Shown: piece after piece, positions 1-9,965 of the stretch
Layout: each line of letters starts with the position of its first letter
Numbering within the stretch: position 1 is the first letter of the stretch
Source of the DNA: an uncultured Lachnospiraceae bacterium
Lineage (GTDB): Bacteria; Bacillota; Clostridia; Lachnospirales; Lachnospiraceae
DNA: 64,000 nt
NCBI GenBank assembly: GCA_947564735.1
Contig: CANOEC010000010.1
Location: forward strand, 1 to 64,000
Direction of reading: 5' to 3'
Translations under genes and position numbers: made by a program
Notes under the pieces: generated by a model
Databases searched by the model: none
Told to the model about the DNA's origin: nothing
The model's input: only the letters and a program-made list of their open reading frames with translations

Positions 1-579
1 CTGCACACCTTTCCCCTTGCCGGAACCCGTCCCAGAGGAAAGACAGAGACCGAAGATAATGCACTCGAAGCCGAGCTCCTTGCCGACCAAAAGGAGCTTG
101 CAGAACACAATATGCTGGTGGATTTGGGCAGAAACGACCTCGGTAAAATCAGTAAATTCGGCACGGTACAAGTCGAAAAACTGCACTCCATTGAACGGTA
201 TTCGCATGTCATGCACATCGGTTCCACGGTCCGGGGAGAAATCCGTGAAGACCGCGACGCTCTTGACGCGATTGGAGCTGTCCTTCCCGCCGGTACACTC
301 TCCGGTGCACCCAAAATCCGCGCCTGCCAGCTCATCGGCGAACTGGAAAATAACAAACGCGGCATTTACGGCGGTGCCATCGGTTACATTGATTTTACGG
401 GGAATATGGATACCTGCATCGCCATCCGCATTGCCTATAAGAAAAACGGCAAAGTATTCGTCAGAAGCGGCGCCGGTATTGTCGCGGACTCAGTCCCCGA
501 AAAGGAATACGAAGAATGCATCAACAAGGCAAAGGCAGTCATCAATGCTTTAACACTTGCACAGGAGGCGGACGAATGA
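1..579 (+). CDS. trpE: Anthranilate synthase component I, 3' part (partial)
   Basis: The reading frame is open from base 1, so the gene begins upstream of the window; the last 192 codons are present. TrpE joins chorismate to ammonia delivered by TrpG to make anthranilate, the first step of tryptophan synthesis, in the cytoplasm. The visible part is the C-terminal chorismate-binding domain: the AGTRPRG motif near the start, LVDLGRNDLG, the SGAPK segment, the YGGAIGY motif and the RSGAGIVADS active-site block near the end. The stop overlaps the trpG start (ATGA), implying translational coupling. Nothing of the operon promoter or leader is visible. Confidence 0.96.
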   Translation: MHTFPLAGTRPRGKTETEDNALEAELLADQKELAEHNMLVDLGRNDLGKISKFGTVQVEKLHSIERYSHVMHIGSTVRGEIREDRDALDAIGAVLPAGTLSGAPKIRACQLIGELENNKRGIYGGAIGYIDFTGNMDTCIAIRIAYKKNGKVFVRSGAGIVADSVPEKEYEECINKAKAVINALTLAQEADE

Positions 580-1163
580 TTTTACTCATTGATAATTATG
601 ACAGTTTTTCCTATAACCTTTACCAGCTTATCGGTGAAATCGACCCCAATATCAGAGTCATCCGCAACGACGAGATGACGATATCCGAAATCCGTGCTCT
701 TAGTCCGGATTGCATCATCCTCTCTCCCGGTCCGGGCAGACCGGAAAATGCCGGCATCATTGTGGAAGCCGCAAAAACGCTCGGCAAAGAAATTCCACTT
801 CTTGGCGTGTGTCTCGGTCATCAGGCGATCTGTGCTGCCTTCGGTGCAACGATTACCTACGCCAAAGAGTTAATGCACGGAAAACAATCCGTCGTTACAT
901 TCCGCACAGACTGCCCGTTATTTGCAGACTGTCCCAAGACTGCTCCCGTCGCCCGCTATCATTCCCTTGCGGCTGACGCTTCCACCATTCCGGAAGAACT
1001 GGAAATCACCGCAGTCACCGAGGACGGGGAAATCATGGCAGTCCAACACAAGGATTACCCCATTTTCGGAGTACAGTTCCATCCGGAGTCGATTATGACG
1101 CCGGACGGCAAAACCATGCTGAAAAATTTTATCCATCTGCAATATACAACAGGTGCACCGTAA
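576..1163 (+). CDS. trpG: Anthranilate synthase glutamine amidotransferase subunit
   Basis: Class I glutamine amidotransferase that releases ammonia from glutamine for TrpE. The ATG at 576 is chosen because the protein then begins MILLIDNYDSFSYNL, the canonical TrpG/PabA N-terminus, and it overlaps the trpE stop with an AGGAGG-like site just upstream; a longer open frame from 516 is not needed. The oxyanion strand (SPGPGRPENAG), the nucleophile elbow LGVCLGHQ with catalytic Cys, and the catalytic His-Glu in FGVQFHPESI are all visible. Length, 195 aa, is normal for a stand-alone TrpG. About 125 bp without a gene follow before trpD. Confidence 0.96.
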   Translation: MILLIDNYDSFSYNLYQLIGEIDPNIRVIRNDEMTISEIRALSPDCIILSPGPGRPENAGIIVEAAKTLGKEIPLLGVCLGHQAICAAFGATITYAKELMHGKQSVVTFRTDCPLFADCPKTAPVARYHSLAADASTIPEELEITAVTEDGEIMAVQHKDYPIFGVQFHPESIMTPDGKTMLKNFIHLQYTTGAP

Positions 1164-1288
1164 CATGAGCAAACGGTTTCACATGTCTTTTGACTGCACG
1201 AATGTACTGATGCCAGCATAGCAGCCACATGAATGAACAAAACAAACTTAATATATAAAAAAATTAATTTGTCAGGAGGACTATCACT

Positions 1289-2330
1289 ATGATTAAAGAA
1301 GCAATTGTTAAAATCGTAAACAAAGGCGACCTCACCTACGACGAGGCATACGCTGTGATGAACGAAATCATGAGCGGCGAGACAACGCCGACCCAGAACG
1401 CCGCATTTCTCGCTGCGCTTTCCACAAAAAGCGCAAAGGCTGAAACAACGGAGGAAATTACAGGATGCGCCGCCGCCATGCGCGACCACGCCACCAAAGT
1501 GGAAACCGGCATGGATATTTTTGAAATCGTCGGCACCGGCGGAGATAATGCACACAGCTTCAATATTTCCACTACGTCCGCCCTCGTCTGCGCGGCAGGC
1601 GGCATGAAAATCGCCAAACACGGAAACCGCGCCGCATCGTCAAAGTGTGGAACAGCGGATTGTCTGGAAGCGCTGGGCGTCAACATCAATCAAAGTCCCG
1701 CCCGGTGCATCGAATTGTTGCAGGAAGCCGGCATGTGCTTCTTTTTCGCTCAAAAATATCACACTTCCATGAAATATGTGGGCGCTATCCGCAAAGAACT
1801 CGGATTCCGTACCGTGTTCAACATTCTCGGTCCGCTCACGAACCCCGGCAGCCCCAAAATGCAGCTTCTCGGCGTATACGACGAATATCTTGTCGAGCCC
1901 TTGGCGCAGGTTCTAATCAACCTCGGCGTCAAACGCGGCATGGTCGTCTACGGACAGGATAAACTGGACGAAATTTCCATGAGCGCTCCGACGACTGTCT
2001 GCGAAATCAAAGACGGCTGGTTTAAATCCTACGTCATTACCCCCGAACAGTTCGGATTGGAACGCTGTACGAAAGCCGACCTTGTCGGCGGAACGCCGGA
2101 AGAAAATGCCGACATTGTGCGGGTTCTCCTTCCGGACGGTTGCTTACTTCAATTATCTTATTCAGAGTCTCCGTTACCTTACCGGAGTCAATTAATTCAG
2201 CGGCAAAGCTGAAACCATGCAGGACGGTATCCGTCTCGCCGCTGAATTAATTGACTCCGGTAAGGTAACGGAGACTCTGAATAAGATAATTGAAGTAAGC
2301 AACCGTCCGGAAGGAGAACCCGCACAATGA
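1289..2330 (+). pseudogene. trpD: Anthranilate phosphoribosyltransferase, interrupted by an inverted repeat
   Basis: TrpD transfers phosphoribose to anthranilate. Residues 1 to about 277 are normal: the [13 protein letters not shown] start, GTGGD at about 82-86, the NISTTSALV segment, [12 protein letters not shown] and the NPLGPLTNP-like ILGPLTNPG. After NADIV the frame runs into an inverted copy of the gene's own 3' end and stops at 2212 (307 codons). The authentic C-terminus ([20 protein letters not shown] and so on, to EGEPAQ) is still present in another frame at 2202-2330. The segment that normally links the two, about 28 residues in the family, has been replaced by 85-92 bp of inverted sequence. 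As read, the product lacks the last helical part of its C-terminal domain. trpC begins inside the original stop (ATGA). Either a real template-switch mutation or a fold-back assembly artefact. Confidence 0.85.
2113..2329. repeat. 92-bp perfect inverted repeat with 33-nt spacer inside trpD
   Basis: Arms at 2113-2204 and 2238-2329 are exact reverse complements over 92 bp, separated by 33 nt. The right arm is the native 3' end of trpD together with the first bases of trpC; the left arm is its inverted copy. The outer 10 bp of the left arm (CATTGTGCGG) fit the expected native trpD codons for Asp-Ile-Val-Arg, so they may be pre-existing short inverted homology with CCGCACAATG at the trpD/trpC junction. 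In mRNA this would form a very stable hairpin just before trpC and could also block ribosomes or polymerase. Confidence 0.95.
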
Positions 2331-3124
2331 CTATTTTAGACCAGCTTGCAGCCCACGCAAGAGAGCGTGTGTCGATGGCAAAGAGCGTAACGTCTCTCGA
2401 AGAAATCAAAGCCCGTGCCCTGTCACTATCCGACAGCACACAATCCTCCGCTGCGTCTTTTCCCTTTGAAAAGGCGCTGCAAAAACCGGGAATCTCCTTT
2501 ATCTGCGAGTGCAAAAAGGCTTCTCCCTCCAAGGGACTCATTGCGCCGGATTTTCCTTATCTGCAGATTGCCATGGACTACGAGGCGGCGGGCGCCGACT
2601 GCATTTCCGTACTGACCGAGCCAAAATGGTTCCTCGGAAGCGACGCGTACTTAAAAGAAATCGCAAGTACCGTTTCTATCCCATGTCTGCGCAAGGACTT
2701 CACCGTAGACGAATATATGATTTACGAGGCAAAACTGCTCGGCGCTTCCGCTGTGCTCCTCATCTGTTCCCTCTTGAGCGGAGAAAAGATTCAAGAATAT
2801 CTCCACATATGCGACACGCTGGGTCTGTCCGCATTGGTGGAGGCCCATGATGAAGGGGAAGTCCGGACCGCATTAACCGCAGGCGCACGCATTGTCGGCG
2901 TCAACAACCGCAACCTCAAAGACTTTACCGTGGATACGGACAACAGCCGAAGACTGCGCAAACTGATTCCGCAGGATGTTCTGTTCGTCTCAGAAAGCGG
3001 CATAACCAGTCCCGCAGATGTCGCACAGCTTCACGAAGTCGGCGTTGATGCGGTACTGATTGGAGAAACGCTGATGCGTGCAACAGACAAAAAAGCAATG
3101 CTTGCTAAACTGCGTGGGCACTAA
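2327..3124 (+). CDS. trpC: Indole-3-glycerol phosphate synthase
   Basis: Cytoplasmic (beta/alpha)8 enzyme that decarboxylates and closes CdRP to indole-3-glycerol phosphate. Seen: [13 protein letters not shown] with the catalytic Glu and Lys, the [15 protein letters not shown] strand, [18 protein letters not shown] with catalytic Lys, [20 protein letters not shown] and SESGI near the C-terminus. 265 aa is the usual length. The ATG overlaps the native trpD stop, and the GGAAGGAGAA Shine-Dalgarno sequence lies inside the right arm of the trpD inverted repeat, so a folded transcript would hide it. An 84-nt gap follows before trpF. Confidence 0.95.
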   Translation: MTILDQLAAHARERVSMAKSVTSLEEIKARALSLSDSTQSSAASFPFEKALQKPGISFICECKKASPSKGLIAPDFPYLQIAMDYEAAGADCISVLTEPKWFLGSDAYLKEIASTVSIPCLRKDFTVDEYMIYEAKLLGASAVLLICSLLSGEKIQEYLHICDTLGLSALVEAHDEGEVRTALTAGARIVGVNNRNLKDFTVDTDNSRRLRKLIPQDVLFVSESGITSPADVAQLHEVGVDAVLIGETLMRATDKKAMLAKLRGH

Positions 3125-3208
3125 ACAGATTTTTACATTAGCGTGCACATGCCACTGACAGACGCGCGCTTGATATGCGCAAAAGACGTGCACAGAAATG
3201 AGGTATCC

Positions 3209-3841
3209 ATGACCAGAATCAAACTCTGCGGCTTATCCAGACCATGCGACATGGAAGCCGCAAACAGATTACAGCCGGACTACATCGGCTTCGTTTTTGC
3301 CGCCAAAAGCAAACGATATGTCACTGCCTCGGAAGCTGCCGGACTCAAGAAACTGCTCTCTCCGTCCATCAAAACCGTCGGCGTATTCGTACATGAAAAA
3401 CCCGAACTTGTTGCCGCTTTGCTAAAACAGGGCACGATCGACATCGCCCAGCTCCACGGAGATGAAAGCGAGGATTACATCAGGCAGCTTCGTGAATGTA
3501 CGGACAAACCGCTCATCAAGGCTTTTCGCATAGACTCTAAAGAAGATGTAAAAGCCGCAAATATGAGCATTGCAGATTATGTCCTTCTTGATTCCGGTCA
3601 AGGCGGCAGCGGCAAAGTATTTGACTGGGAACTGCTTACAGAAATAAACCGTCCCTATTTTCTTGCCGGAGGGCTGGACGCAGACAATGTACAGAAGGCA
3701 ATCACGCTACTTCATCCCTACGCCGTCGATGTTAGCTCCGGCATTGAAACCTGCGGGAAAAAGGATATTGAGAAAATGCAGCAGTTTGTACACGCTGTGA
3801 GTGTTCTCTGCGAACCTGCTGCGGACATGTGCCATGAGTGA
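3209..3841 (+). CDS. trpF: Phosphoribosylanthranilate isomerase
   Basis: Isomerises phosphoribosylanthranilate to CdRP. The start at 3209 gives MTRIKLCGLSRPCDMEAAN, with the catalytic Cys in the family's KICG-like motif, and has GAGG six bases upstream; the frame is open further upstream but without homology. Other family marks are IGFVFA.KSKRYV, VGVFVHE, AQLHGDE, the catalytic Asp in LLDS followed by GGSGK, FLAGGLDADNV and VDVSSGIET. 210 aa is typical. It lies in the order C-F-B-A, as in many Firmicutes operons, and is separate from trpC, not fused. Confidence 0.95.
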   Translation: MTRIKLCGLSRPCDMEAANRLQPDYIGFVFAAKSKRYVTASEAAGLKKLLSPSIKTVGVFVHEKPELVAALLKQGTIDIAQLHGDESEDYIRQLRECTDKPLIKAFRIDSKEDVKAANMSIADYVLLDSGQGGSGKVFDWELLTEINRPYFLAGGLDADNVQKAITLLHPYAVDVSSGIETCGKKDIEKMQQFVHAVSVLCEPAADMCHE

Positions 3842-3914
3842 CAAAGCTGCGTGCCAATATGTTGTCTCTGTCTGAAAATATAAACATTTACCTTATGAAA
3901 GGAGTATTACCAAT

Positions 3915-5105
3915 ATGACAAACCCAAACGGACGCTTCGGCGTTCACGGCGGGCAATACATTCCCGAAACATTAATGAACGCCGTGATTGAATTGGAAGA
4001 AGCGTACAACCATTACAAAAATGACCCGGAATTTAATAGCGAGCTTTCCGCATTATTCAATGACTATGCCGGAAGACCTTCCAGACTCTATTATGCTGAA
4101 AAGATGACCAAAGATTTAGGCGGCGCCAAAATCTATCTTAAGCGCGAAGACCTGAATCACACCGGCTCCCATAAAATCAACAATGTACTCGGTCAGGCGC
4201 TGCTCGCCAAGAAAATGGGAAAAACGCGCCTGATTGCCGAGACCGGAGCCGGTCAGCACGGCGTTGCCACGGCGACCGCCGCCGCACTGATGGGCATGGA
4301 GTGTGTTGTATTCATGGGTGAAGAGGACACCGTCCGCCAAGCGCTCAATGTATATCGTATGCGCCTGCTCGGCGCCGAAGTGATTCCCGTAAAATCCGGG
4401 ACAGCCACCTTAAAGGACGCCGTTTCGGAGGCAATGCGCGAGTGGACCTCCCGCATCGCCGATACCCATTACTGTCTCGGCTCCGTCATGGGTCCCCACC
4501 CTTTTCCAACCATGGTACGGGATTTTCAGGCTGTCATTTCCAAAGAAATCAAGGAACAGCTTCTTGAAAAAGAGGGAAAACTCCCCGATGCAGTCATTGC
4601 CTGCGTGGGCGGCGGTTCCAATTCCATCGGAAGCTTCTATCATTTCATTGAAGACAAAGGGGTACGGCTGATTGGCTGCGAAGCGGCAGGTAGGGGCATT
4701 GATACCTTTGAGACTGCCGCCACCGTAAATACCGGAAGAATCGGTATCTTCCACGGTATGAAATCCTATTTCTGTCAGGACGAATACGGACAGATCGCCC
4801 CGGTCTATTCTATATCCGCCGGACTGGATTATCCCGGTGTCGGTCCGGAACACGCCTACCTGCACGACATCGGCAGAGCGGAATATGTCCCGGTGACCGA
4901 CGATGAAGCGGTATGTGCCTTTGAATATCTGTCAAAAACGGAAGGCATCATTCCCGCCATCGAATCAGCACATGCCGTCGCACACGCCATGAAGCTTGCG
5001 CCCGAAATGCACAAAGAGCAGACCATTGTCATCACCATTTCCGGCAGAGGCGACAAGGACTGCGCCGCCATCGCGCGCTACAGAGGGGAGGATATCCATG
5101 AGTAA
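3915..5105 (+). CDS. trpB: Tryptophan synthase beta chain
   Basis: PLP enzyme that condenses indole with serine; works as an alpha2-beta2 complex with TrpA. Seen: [13 protein letters not shown] at the N-terminus, the PLP lysine in [21 protein letters not shown], the phosphate loop [18 protein letters not shown] and the C-terminal ISGRGDKD. This is the TrpB1 type (396 aa) that partners TrpA. AAAGGAG stands ahead of the ATG. The gene overlaps trpA by 8 bp, which supports coupled production of equal subunits. Confidence 0.97.
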   Translation: MTNPNGRFGVHGGQYIPETLMNAVIELEEAYNHYKNDPEFNSELSALFNDYAGRPSRLYYAEKMTKDLGGAKIYLKREDLNHTGSHKINNVLGQALLAKKMGKTRLIAETGAGQHGVATATAAALMGMECVVFMGEEDTVRQALNVYRMRLLGAEVIPVKSGTATLKDAVSEAMREWTSRIADTHYCLGSVMGPHPFPTMVRDFQAVISKEIKEQLLEKEGKLPDAVIACVGGGSNSIGSFYHFIEDKGVRLIGCEAAGRGIDTFETAATVNTGRIGIFHGMKSYFCQDEYGQIAPVYSISAGLDYPGVGPEHAYLHDIGRAEYVPVTDDEAVCAFEYLSKTEGIIPAIESAHAVAHAMKLAPEMHKEQTIVITISGRGDKDCAAIARYRGEDIHE

Positions 5106-5883
5106 CATCAAATCAGCTTTTGAAAACGGAAAGGCATTTATTGCCTTCATAACCTGCGGCGACCCCGATTTGGAAACCACCGCCGCCGCCGTGCGTGCTG
5201 CTGTCGCAAACGGCGCCGACCTTATCGAACTGGGCATTCCCTTCTCTGACCCGACGGCGGAAGGTCCCGTAATCCAAGGCGCCAATGTGCGGGCGCTAAA
5301 CGGCGGCGTCACCACCGACAAAATTTTTGCACTGGTCAAAGAACTACGCAGGGATGTCACTGTCCCAATGGTATTCATGACGTATGCCAACGTCGTCTTT
5401 TCTTATGGCACAGAACGATTTGTCGCAGCCTGCCGTGAGACTGGCATCGACGGACTGATTCTGCCCGACCTGCCTTATGAAGAAAAAGAAGAATTTCAGC
5501 CTGTATGCCACGAATATGGTGTGGATTTGATATCGCTGGTCGCACCCACTTCCGAAAACCGGATTGCCATGATTGCCGGAGAAGCGGAAGGCTTCCTATA
5601 TCTTGTATCTTCACTCGGCGTCACCGGGACAAGGAGCGAAATCACCACCGACCTTGCCTCCATCGTCGATATCGTCCGGCAAAATACTGCTATCCCATGC
5701 GCCATTGGCTTCGGTATCTCCACCCCCGAACAGGCAAAAAAAATGGCAGACATCTCCGACGGCGCCATTGTGGGCTCCGCCATCATCAAGCTGCTGGAAA
5801 AGTATGGAAAAGATGCGCCGAAGTATGTGGGAGAGTATGTAAAATCAATGAAGGATGCGCTGCGGGGATGTACAATGGACTGA
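5098..5883 (+). CDS. trpA: Tryptophan synthase alpha chain
   Basis: Cleaves indole-3-glycerol phosphate and channels indole to TrpB. Starting at 5098 (ATG inside the trpB end, after GGGGAGGA) the product is 261 aa and begins [20 protein letters not shown]. Catalytic Glu lies in [12 protein letters not shown] and catalytic Asp in [22 protein letters not shown] and the phosphate loop IGFGIS...GAIVGSAI are intact. The longer open frame from 4996 runs out of phase through trpB and is rejected. It is the last gene of the operon; a new promoter follows. Confidence 0.97.
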   Translation: MSNIKSAFENGKAFIAFITCGDPDLETTAAAVRAAVANGADLIELGIPFSDPTAEGPVIQGANVRALNGGVTTDKIFALVKELRRDVTVPMVFMTYANVVFSYGTERFVAACRETGIDGLILPDLPYEEKEEFQPVCHEYGVDLISLVAPTSENRIAMIAGEAEGFLYLVSSLGVTGTRSEITTDLASIVDIVRQNTAIPCAIGFGISTPEQAKKMADISDGAIVGSAIIKLLEKYGKDAPKYVGEYVKSMKDALRGCTMD

Positions 5884-5936
5884 CTGATATGGAAGATTGA
5901 GTTGTTACAAAACGTCACATTTCCTTCGCCCTGTCA

Positions 5937-5965
5937 TTGACAACGCTCCAACGATTCGATATCAT
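5937..5965 (+). promoter_or_regulatory. Predicted sigma-A promoter for the 5995 membrane-protein gene
   Basis: TTGACA at 5937-5942 and TATCAT at 5960-5965 are separated by 17 nt, about 30 nt upstream of the ATG at 5995. This suggests that the following gene is transcribed separately from the trp operon. Confidence 0.6.
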
Positions 5966-5994
5966 ATATTAGAATCCGCGTATGGGAGCCTTAT

Positions 5995-7767
5995 ATGAAG
6001 ACAACTGCGAATAAACTGATTTTTCTGAACATAGGTGAAAGTTTTTTCACCGCATGGGCTTTTATGAAGGCTGGCAGAATGGAACCCGGTAATATTTTGG
6101 TCGGTGTTATTTTTCTGCTTGCCTTTTTTCTATACCGCAACATCAGCATCCGGCTGTCCGTGAAGCATTTCGCATATGAAAAAAAGGTACGGCGGGCAGC
6201 GGCGGTACTGGCTGTCCTGTTTACGCTCTTCTATATGCTGGTGGATTATCCGCATTACATTGAGACATTGACAAACCGGCTTTTTCAGGCGATTGTCCTG
6301 ACTGCCGTCTTTATAGGGTTTTGCGTCTGCTTTTATAAGCTTCTGCTTTTTTTATTTTCCTACAGCGGCGATAAAGAGGTCTTGCGGAGTCTGTTGTACC
6401 AGAAGGAAGAAAAACCTAAAATCAAGAGGCTTTCCCTATACTGTTTTCTGGGATGTGTGCTTTGCTGGCTTCCTTATTTTCTGTACCAGTATCCGGGAAT
6501 CATGACGCCGGACAGCATCCATCAATTTGAGCAGGTTCTGGGCATGATTGGATACAGCAACCACCATCCATTTGTACATACTATGATTTTTTCGCTGTTT
6601 TATCATATCGGCTATGCGATTACCACTGATATGGTGGCGGCGGTCTCATGCTATACGTTTTTCCAGATGTGCTTTCTCGCATTCAGTGTATCCTATCTTA
6701 TCAAAACAATGGAGCTGTTCCATATCCGACAGGAAATTCAGATGATAACAGCCATTTTTTATGCGCTGATACCCTATCATGCCATCTTTTCCGTTACCAT
6801 CTGGAAGGATGTTCCTTTTGCAGCGCTGGTGCTCTTATTCAGCTGTACCCTGCTTCGTATGTCGCGGGGAATCCGCCGTCGCGAACTGGCAATGTTTTTC
6901 TTCGCAGGCAGCATGATCTGCCTGATGCGCTCTAACGGCTGGTATGGTTTTTTATTCTGCGTGCCTTTTCTGATACTCTGCTACCGAAAGCAGGCGAAGG
7001 TCATGATGCCGGTTATCGGTGCAACCCTGCTCGTGGCAGTCATCATAAAATATCCAATCATGGGCACCCTGCATGTGACGCCGCCGGATTTCGTCGAGTC
7101 GCTCTCCATTCCTACCCAGCAGATTGCGGCAGTCCTGTGCAATGACAGAGAACTGACAGAGGAACAGACCGCGCTGATACAGCAAGTGATTGATACCACT
7201 TACATTAAGGAATTATATAACCCGACATTTGCAGATAACATGAAAGAGCTGGTGCGCGCCGGAAATCCTTCCTATCTGGAAGAGCATAAATGGGAGTATC
7301 TGAAATTATGGGCTTCTATAGGATGTGCCTATCCACCGGACTACCTGCAGGCATATATTGACCAGACCTATGGTTACTGGTATCCGGACTCATTCTATCC
7401 GGTGGCGGAAGGGGAAGGAATCAGCGCCACAGAACTTGGCGTATCACACACTCCTCTGATTGGTGGTCCGGTCGTCATAAAAATCAAGGAAATCTCCCTA
7501 AAGCTGGGCAGTATGCTTCCTGTTTACGGACTTTTATGGAGCATGGGATTTGCCTTTTATGTACTTTTATTCTGCATTGGTAATGCCTTCGCCAGAGACG
7601 AAAAAGGAAAGTTGCCCTATTATCTTCCGAGCTTTGCGATCTATCTGACGGTTATGATTGCCACTCCTGTGGCAACCGACTTCAGATATGTGTACTTTAT
7701 GGTGTTTGCCATGCCCTTCTATCTGATAACGGCAATGATAGAGCCGGAAAACACGGAACAATTATAG
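5995..7767 (+). CDS. Large polytopic membrane protein, DUF6020-like
   Basis: A 590-aa integral membrane protein with about a dozen hydrophobic segments spread from residue 10 to the C-terminus and a polar stretch at about 375-480 that is probably extracytoplasmic. The sequence YPGIMTPDSIHQFEQ followed by NHHPFVHTM resembles membrane glycosyltransferase-like families of Firmicutes (DUF6020), where an acidic loop follows the first helices. I recognise the overall look but cannot name a substrate. It has its own promoter and converges with the ABC operon that ends at 7804. A role in cell-surface polymer assembly is a guess from fold type only. Confidence 0.6.
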   Translation: MKTTANKLIFLNIGESFFTAWAFMKAGRMEPGNILVGVIFLLAFFLYRNISIRLSVKHFAYEKKVRRAAAVLAVLFTLFYMLVDYPHYIETLTNRLFQAIVLTAVFIGFCVCFYKLLLFLFSYSGDKEVLRSLLYQKEEKPKIKRLSLYCFLGCVLCWLPYFLYQYPGIMTPDSIHQFEQVLGMIGYSNHHPFVHTMIFSLFYHIGYAITTDMVAAVSCYTFFQMCFLAFSVSYLIKTMELFHIRQEIQMITAIFYALIPYHAIFSVTIWKDVPFAALVLLFSCTLLRMSRGIRRRELAMFFFAGSMICLMRSNGWYGFLFCVPFLILCYRKQAKVMMPVIGATLLVAVIIKYPIMGTLHVTPPDFVESLSIPTQQIAAVLCNDRELTEEQTALIQQVIDTTYIKELYNPTFADNMKELVRAGNPSYLEEHKWEYLKLWASIGCAYPPDYLQAYIDQTYGYWYPDSFYPVAEGEGISATELGVSHTPLIGGPVVIKIKEISLKLGSMLPVYGLLWSMGFAFYVLLFCIGNAFARDEKGKLPYYLPSFAIYLTVMIATPVATDFRYVYFMVFAMPFYLITAMIEPENTEQL

Positions 7768-7803
7768 TAATGCAAATGTCCCTCGCACTTTCCGTCTCTG
7801 TTT

Positions 7804-9009
7804 CTATCTCATTTTCACAAATCCCCGCCGAATCAGCAATAGCGCTGCGACACTGATCACAGTGTATACCACCACAACCATTGCCGTATGCGAAATCACC
7901 ACATTTCCCGCCGCATAGCTCACATAGGAACCCATCATTTCCTTTAAATTAAATGCCCTGACTGGAAAAAGATAATTGATATGATTCCACAGCCCGCTCT
8001 TTTTGCTCATTGGGAAGAACGCCGGCGCAATGATAAGCGCCGTGCCAATGACCAGTGTCGCCAAGGAAGAACGAAGCCTTGCAGAGCAGCATAAAAGCAC
8101 AAGTGCAATCGTAATTCCAATCAACACAATGAGTCCGAATGCCCCAAGGCAAGTCTGACCTATCGTAATATTATACGGTATCACCGAATCCCACAACTGT
8201 ACCGGCAAATCCGTACCTGCAAGTCCCAGAACAAATATGTTCGGAACAACCGCAAGCAGCGCTCCCACCGTCAGATATCCCACGGCAAACAGTACAACTG
8301 CCCCGATTTTAGTCCATACCAGTCTGTCCTTCCCGTATTTCGTCGTAAGCAGCAGATATGCCGCACCGGACTCATATTCCGAAGAAAATACAGAGCTTGC
8401 ACATATGACAATGACAAACCACAGATACAGTCCCGCAAAAGTAAGCTCCCAGACATTGCTCATCACAGCCTTCACGCCCCAATGGAAAGGCACATTCGTC
8501 TGCTTTGCCTTGTCAATCCAATAGGCTTTCTCCGCTTCTGTGTAATTGCCGAATGAAAAATCCAGATTGAGATAATCCGTAATCTTCTTCATGCGCTGCT
8601 CATAAAAGCGTGCGCCCTCCTGCAAATCCACCCTCATAAGCGCATTACGGTCAATGATGTCAGAACGCATGTCCGTATAATTTTTCGCTATAAAATAGAA
8701 CATATCATCTAACGGTCTGATAATCTGTACATATGCTTCATCACTCTCAAGATCCATACCATAACTTTGTATGTCACGAATCAGTTCCGTCATATATTCC
8801 TCCGTAATGACATCCGTCTGCTGCTCTGCCAACTCCTGTTTCATCCGGTAAGCCACCGGTCCTTCAATGTTGCTGTCCGTCTCAGCCTGATAGAAATATT
8901 CCTGTGAAACATAAGAATATACCACTATCCCAATCAAAAGATACCCAAGCAGCATGGCTGCCACATTCAGCCTGCTTTCAAATATTTTCTTCCATTCATA
9001 CCGCATCAT
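7804..9009 (-). CDS. ABC-2 type transporter permease
   Basis: 401-aa permease. One N-terminal membrane helix (about 16-36) is followed by a large hydrophilic loop to about residue 185, then five more helices, the common ABC-2/ABC2_membrane arrangement. The SSEYESGAAYLLLTTKYGKDRLVWTK segment is the characteristic cytosolic coupling region. It is the last gene of the sigma factor operon and follows its ATPase by 88 nt. The exported substrate is not evident; lantibiotic or antimicrobial immunity and bacitracin-like roles are possible but unproven. Confidence 0.85.
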   Translation of the reverse strand: MMRYEWKKIFESRLNVAAMLLGYLLIGIVVYSYVSQEYFYQAETDSNIEGPVAYRMKQELAEQQTDVITEEYMTELIRDIQSYGMDLESDEAYVQIIRPLDDMFYFIAKNYTDMRSDIIDRNALMRVDLQEGARFYEQRMKKITDYLNLDFSFGNYTEAEKAYWIDKAKQTNVPFHWGVKAVMSNVWELTFAGLYLWFVIVICASSVFSSEYESGAAYLLLTTKYGKDRLVWTKIGAVVLFAVGYLTVGALLAVVPNIFVLGLAGTDLPVQLWDSVIPYNITIGQTCLGAFGLIVLIGITIALVLLCCSARLRSSLATLVIGTALIIAPAFFPMSKKSGLWNHINYLFPVRAFNLKEMMGSYVSYAAGNVVISHTAMVVVVYTVISVAALLLIRRGFVKMR

Positions 9010-9097
9010 AGTTTTCGTCTCCCTCCGTCATAGCATATGCCCCTGTTTTCCATATTCTTAGCGGTTCTATATCCTGTCCATGCAATCACAGTCATGC

Positions 9098-9841
9098 TTA
9101 TTCCCCGGAAAAATAGAACAGATAGAGCTTCTCCAGATTAAACTTCTCTTTCTCCGCATCTGACGCCACTTCCAAATAGTGCGTTTTCAAATCACCCAAC
9201 GTTCCCTGTGCAATAAACTGCCCCTGTTTCATCAGAAAAATCCAGTCCGCTATCTCTTCCACATCCGACACAATATGGGTGGAGAGAATGACAATCCGCT
9301 CTTTTCCCAGCTCCGCAATCATATCGCGGAAACGTACCCGCTCCTTCGGGTCAAGTCCTGCTGTCGGCTCATCCAGAATAAGTATTTTGGGGTCATTTAA
9401 CAACGCCTGTGCAATGCCAAGTCTCTGGCGCATACCACCCGAAAAAGTCTTAATCTTGTGCCGCATTTCGTCCGCCAATCCTACCTTCTGCAAAAGCTGT
9501 CTGCTCCTGTCCTTCGCATAGCCTCTGTCCAAACCTTTGAGCGAAGCGATATAGAGCATAAACTCCATCGCCGTAAAATTCGGATAGTATCCGAAATCCT
9601 GCGGCAGATAACCTAGCAAATCCCGATACCGTCCTCCCATTACGCCGATTTCCTCGCCATCAAGACGAATCTCCCCGCTGCTGATTTCGGCAATCCCGCA
9701 AATCATCCGCATCAGCGTTGTCTTTCCTGCGCCGTTTGCACCCAGCAGACCGTACACCCCCTCCTGCAAGGTTGCGCTTAGTCTGTCTACGGCAATTTTA
9801 TTCTTATACTGTTTTGTTACCCGGTCTATCATTAATTCCAT
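9098..9841 (-). CDS. ABC transporter ATP-binding protein
   Basis: 247-aa nucleotide-binding subunit for the adjacent ABC-2 permease. Walker A GANGAGKTT at about 34-42, Q-loop in YLPQDFGYYPN, signature FSGGMRQRLG, Walker B ILILDEPTAGLDP and the switch His in STHIVSD are all present, so it should be active. Nearest in style to CcmA/NatA-type ATPases. Third gene of the operon that starts with the sigma factor at 11244. Confidence 0.92.
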   Translation of the reverse strand: MELMIDRVTKQYKNKIAVDRLSATLQEGVYGLLGANGAGKTTLMRMICGIAEISSGEIRLDGEEIGVMGGRYRDLLGYLPQDFGYYPNFTAMEFMLYIASLKGLDRGYAKDRSRQLLQKVGLADEMRHKIKTFSGGMRQRLGIAQALLNDPKILILDEPTAGLDPKERVRFRDMIAELGKERIVILSTHIVSDVEEIADWIFLMKQGQFIAQGTLGDLKTHYLEVASDAEKEKFNLEKLYLFYFSGE

Positions 9842-9965
9842 AGTTTGCTTCCTTTCCTATAAACGTTCCACCTCAATGCCCATTCATCTTCTCCGCAGAT
9901 GCTCAAAATCCCAAAATAAGCAGGCTTGTTCCGGAGAATACCCGTATTCTGTGTATCCATGCGGC

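Noticed and set aside
17-553. Long Ser/Pro/Arg-rich open frame overlapping trpE
   Set aside because: It is out of phase with the clear TrpE frame, has low-complexity composition and no ribosome-binding site.
1164-1288. Internal promoter or attenuator between trpG and trpD
   Set aside because: A TTGACT is present near 1188 but no convincing -10 follows at the right distance, and no stable terminator/antiterminator pair is visible.
2327-2541. Minus-strand frame across the trpD inverted repeat
   Set aside because: It exists only because the inverted copy recreates trpD sequence on the other strand; not an independent gene.
4410-4865. Minus-strand open frame antisense to trpB
   Set aside because: Shadow of the GC-rich codons of trpB; no start context and no recognisable motif.
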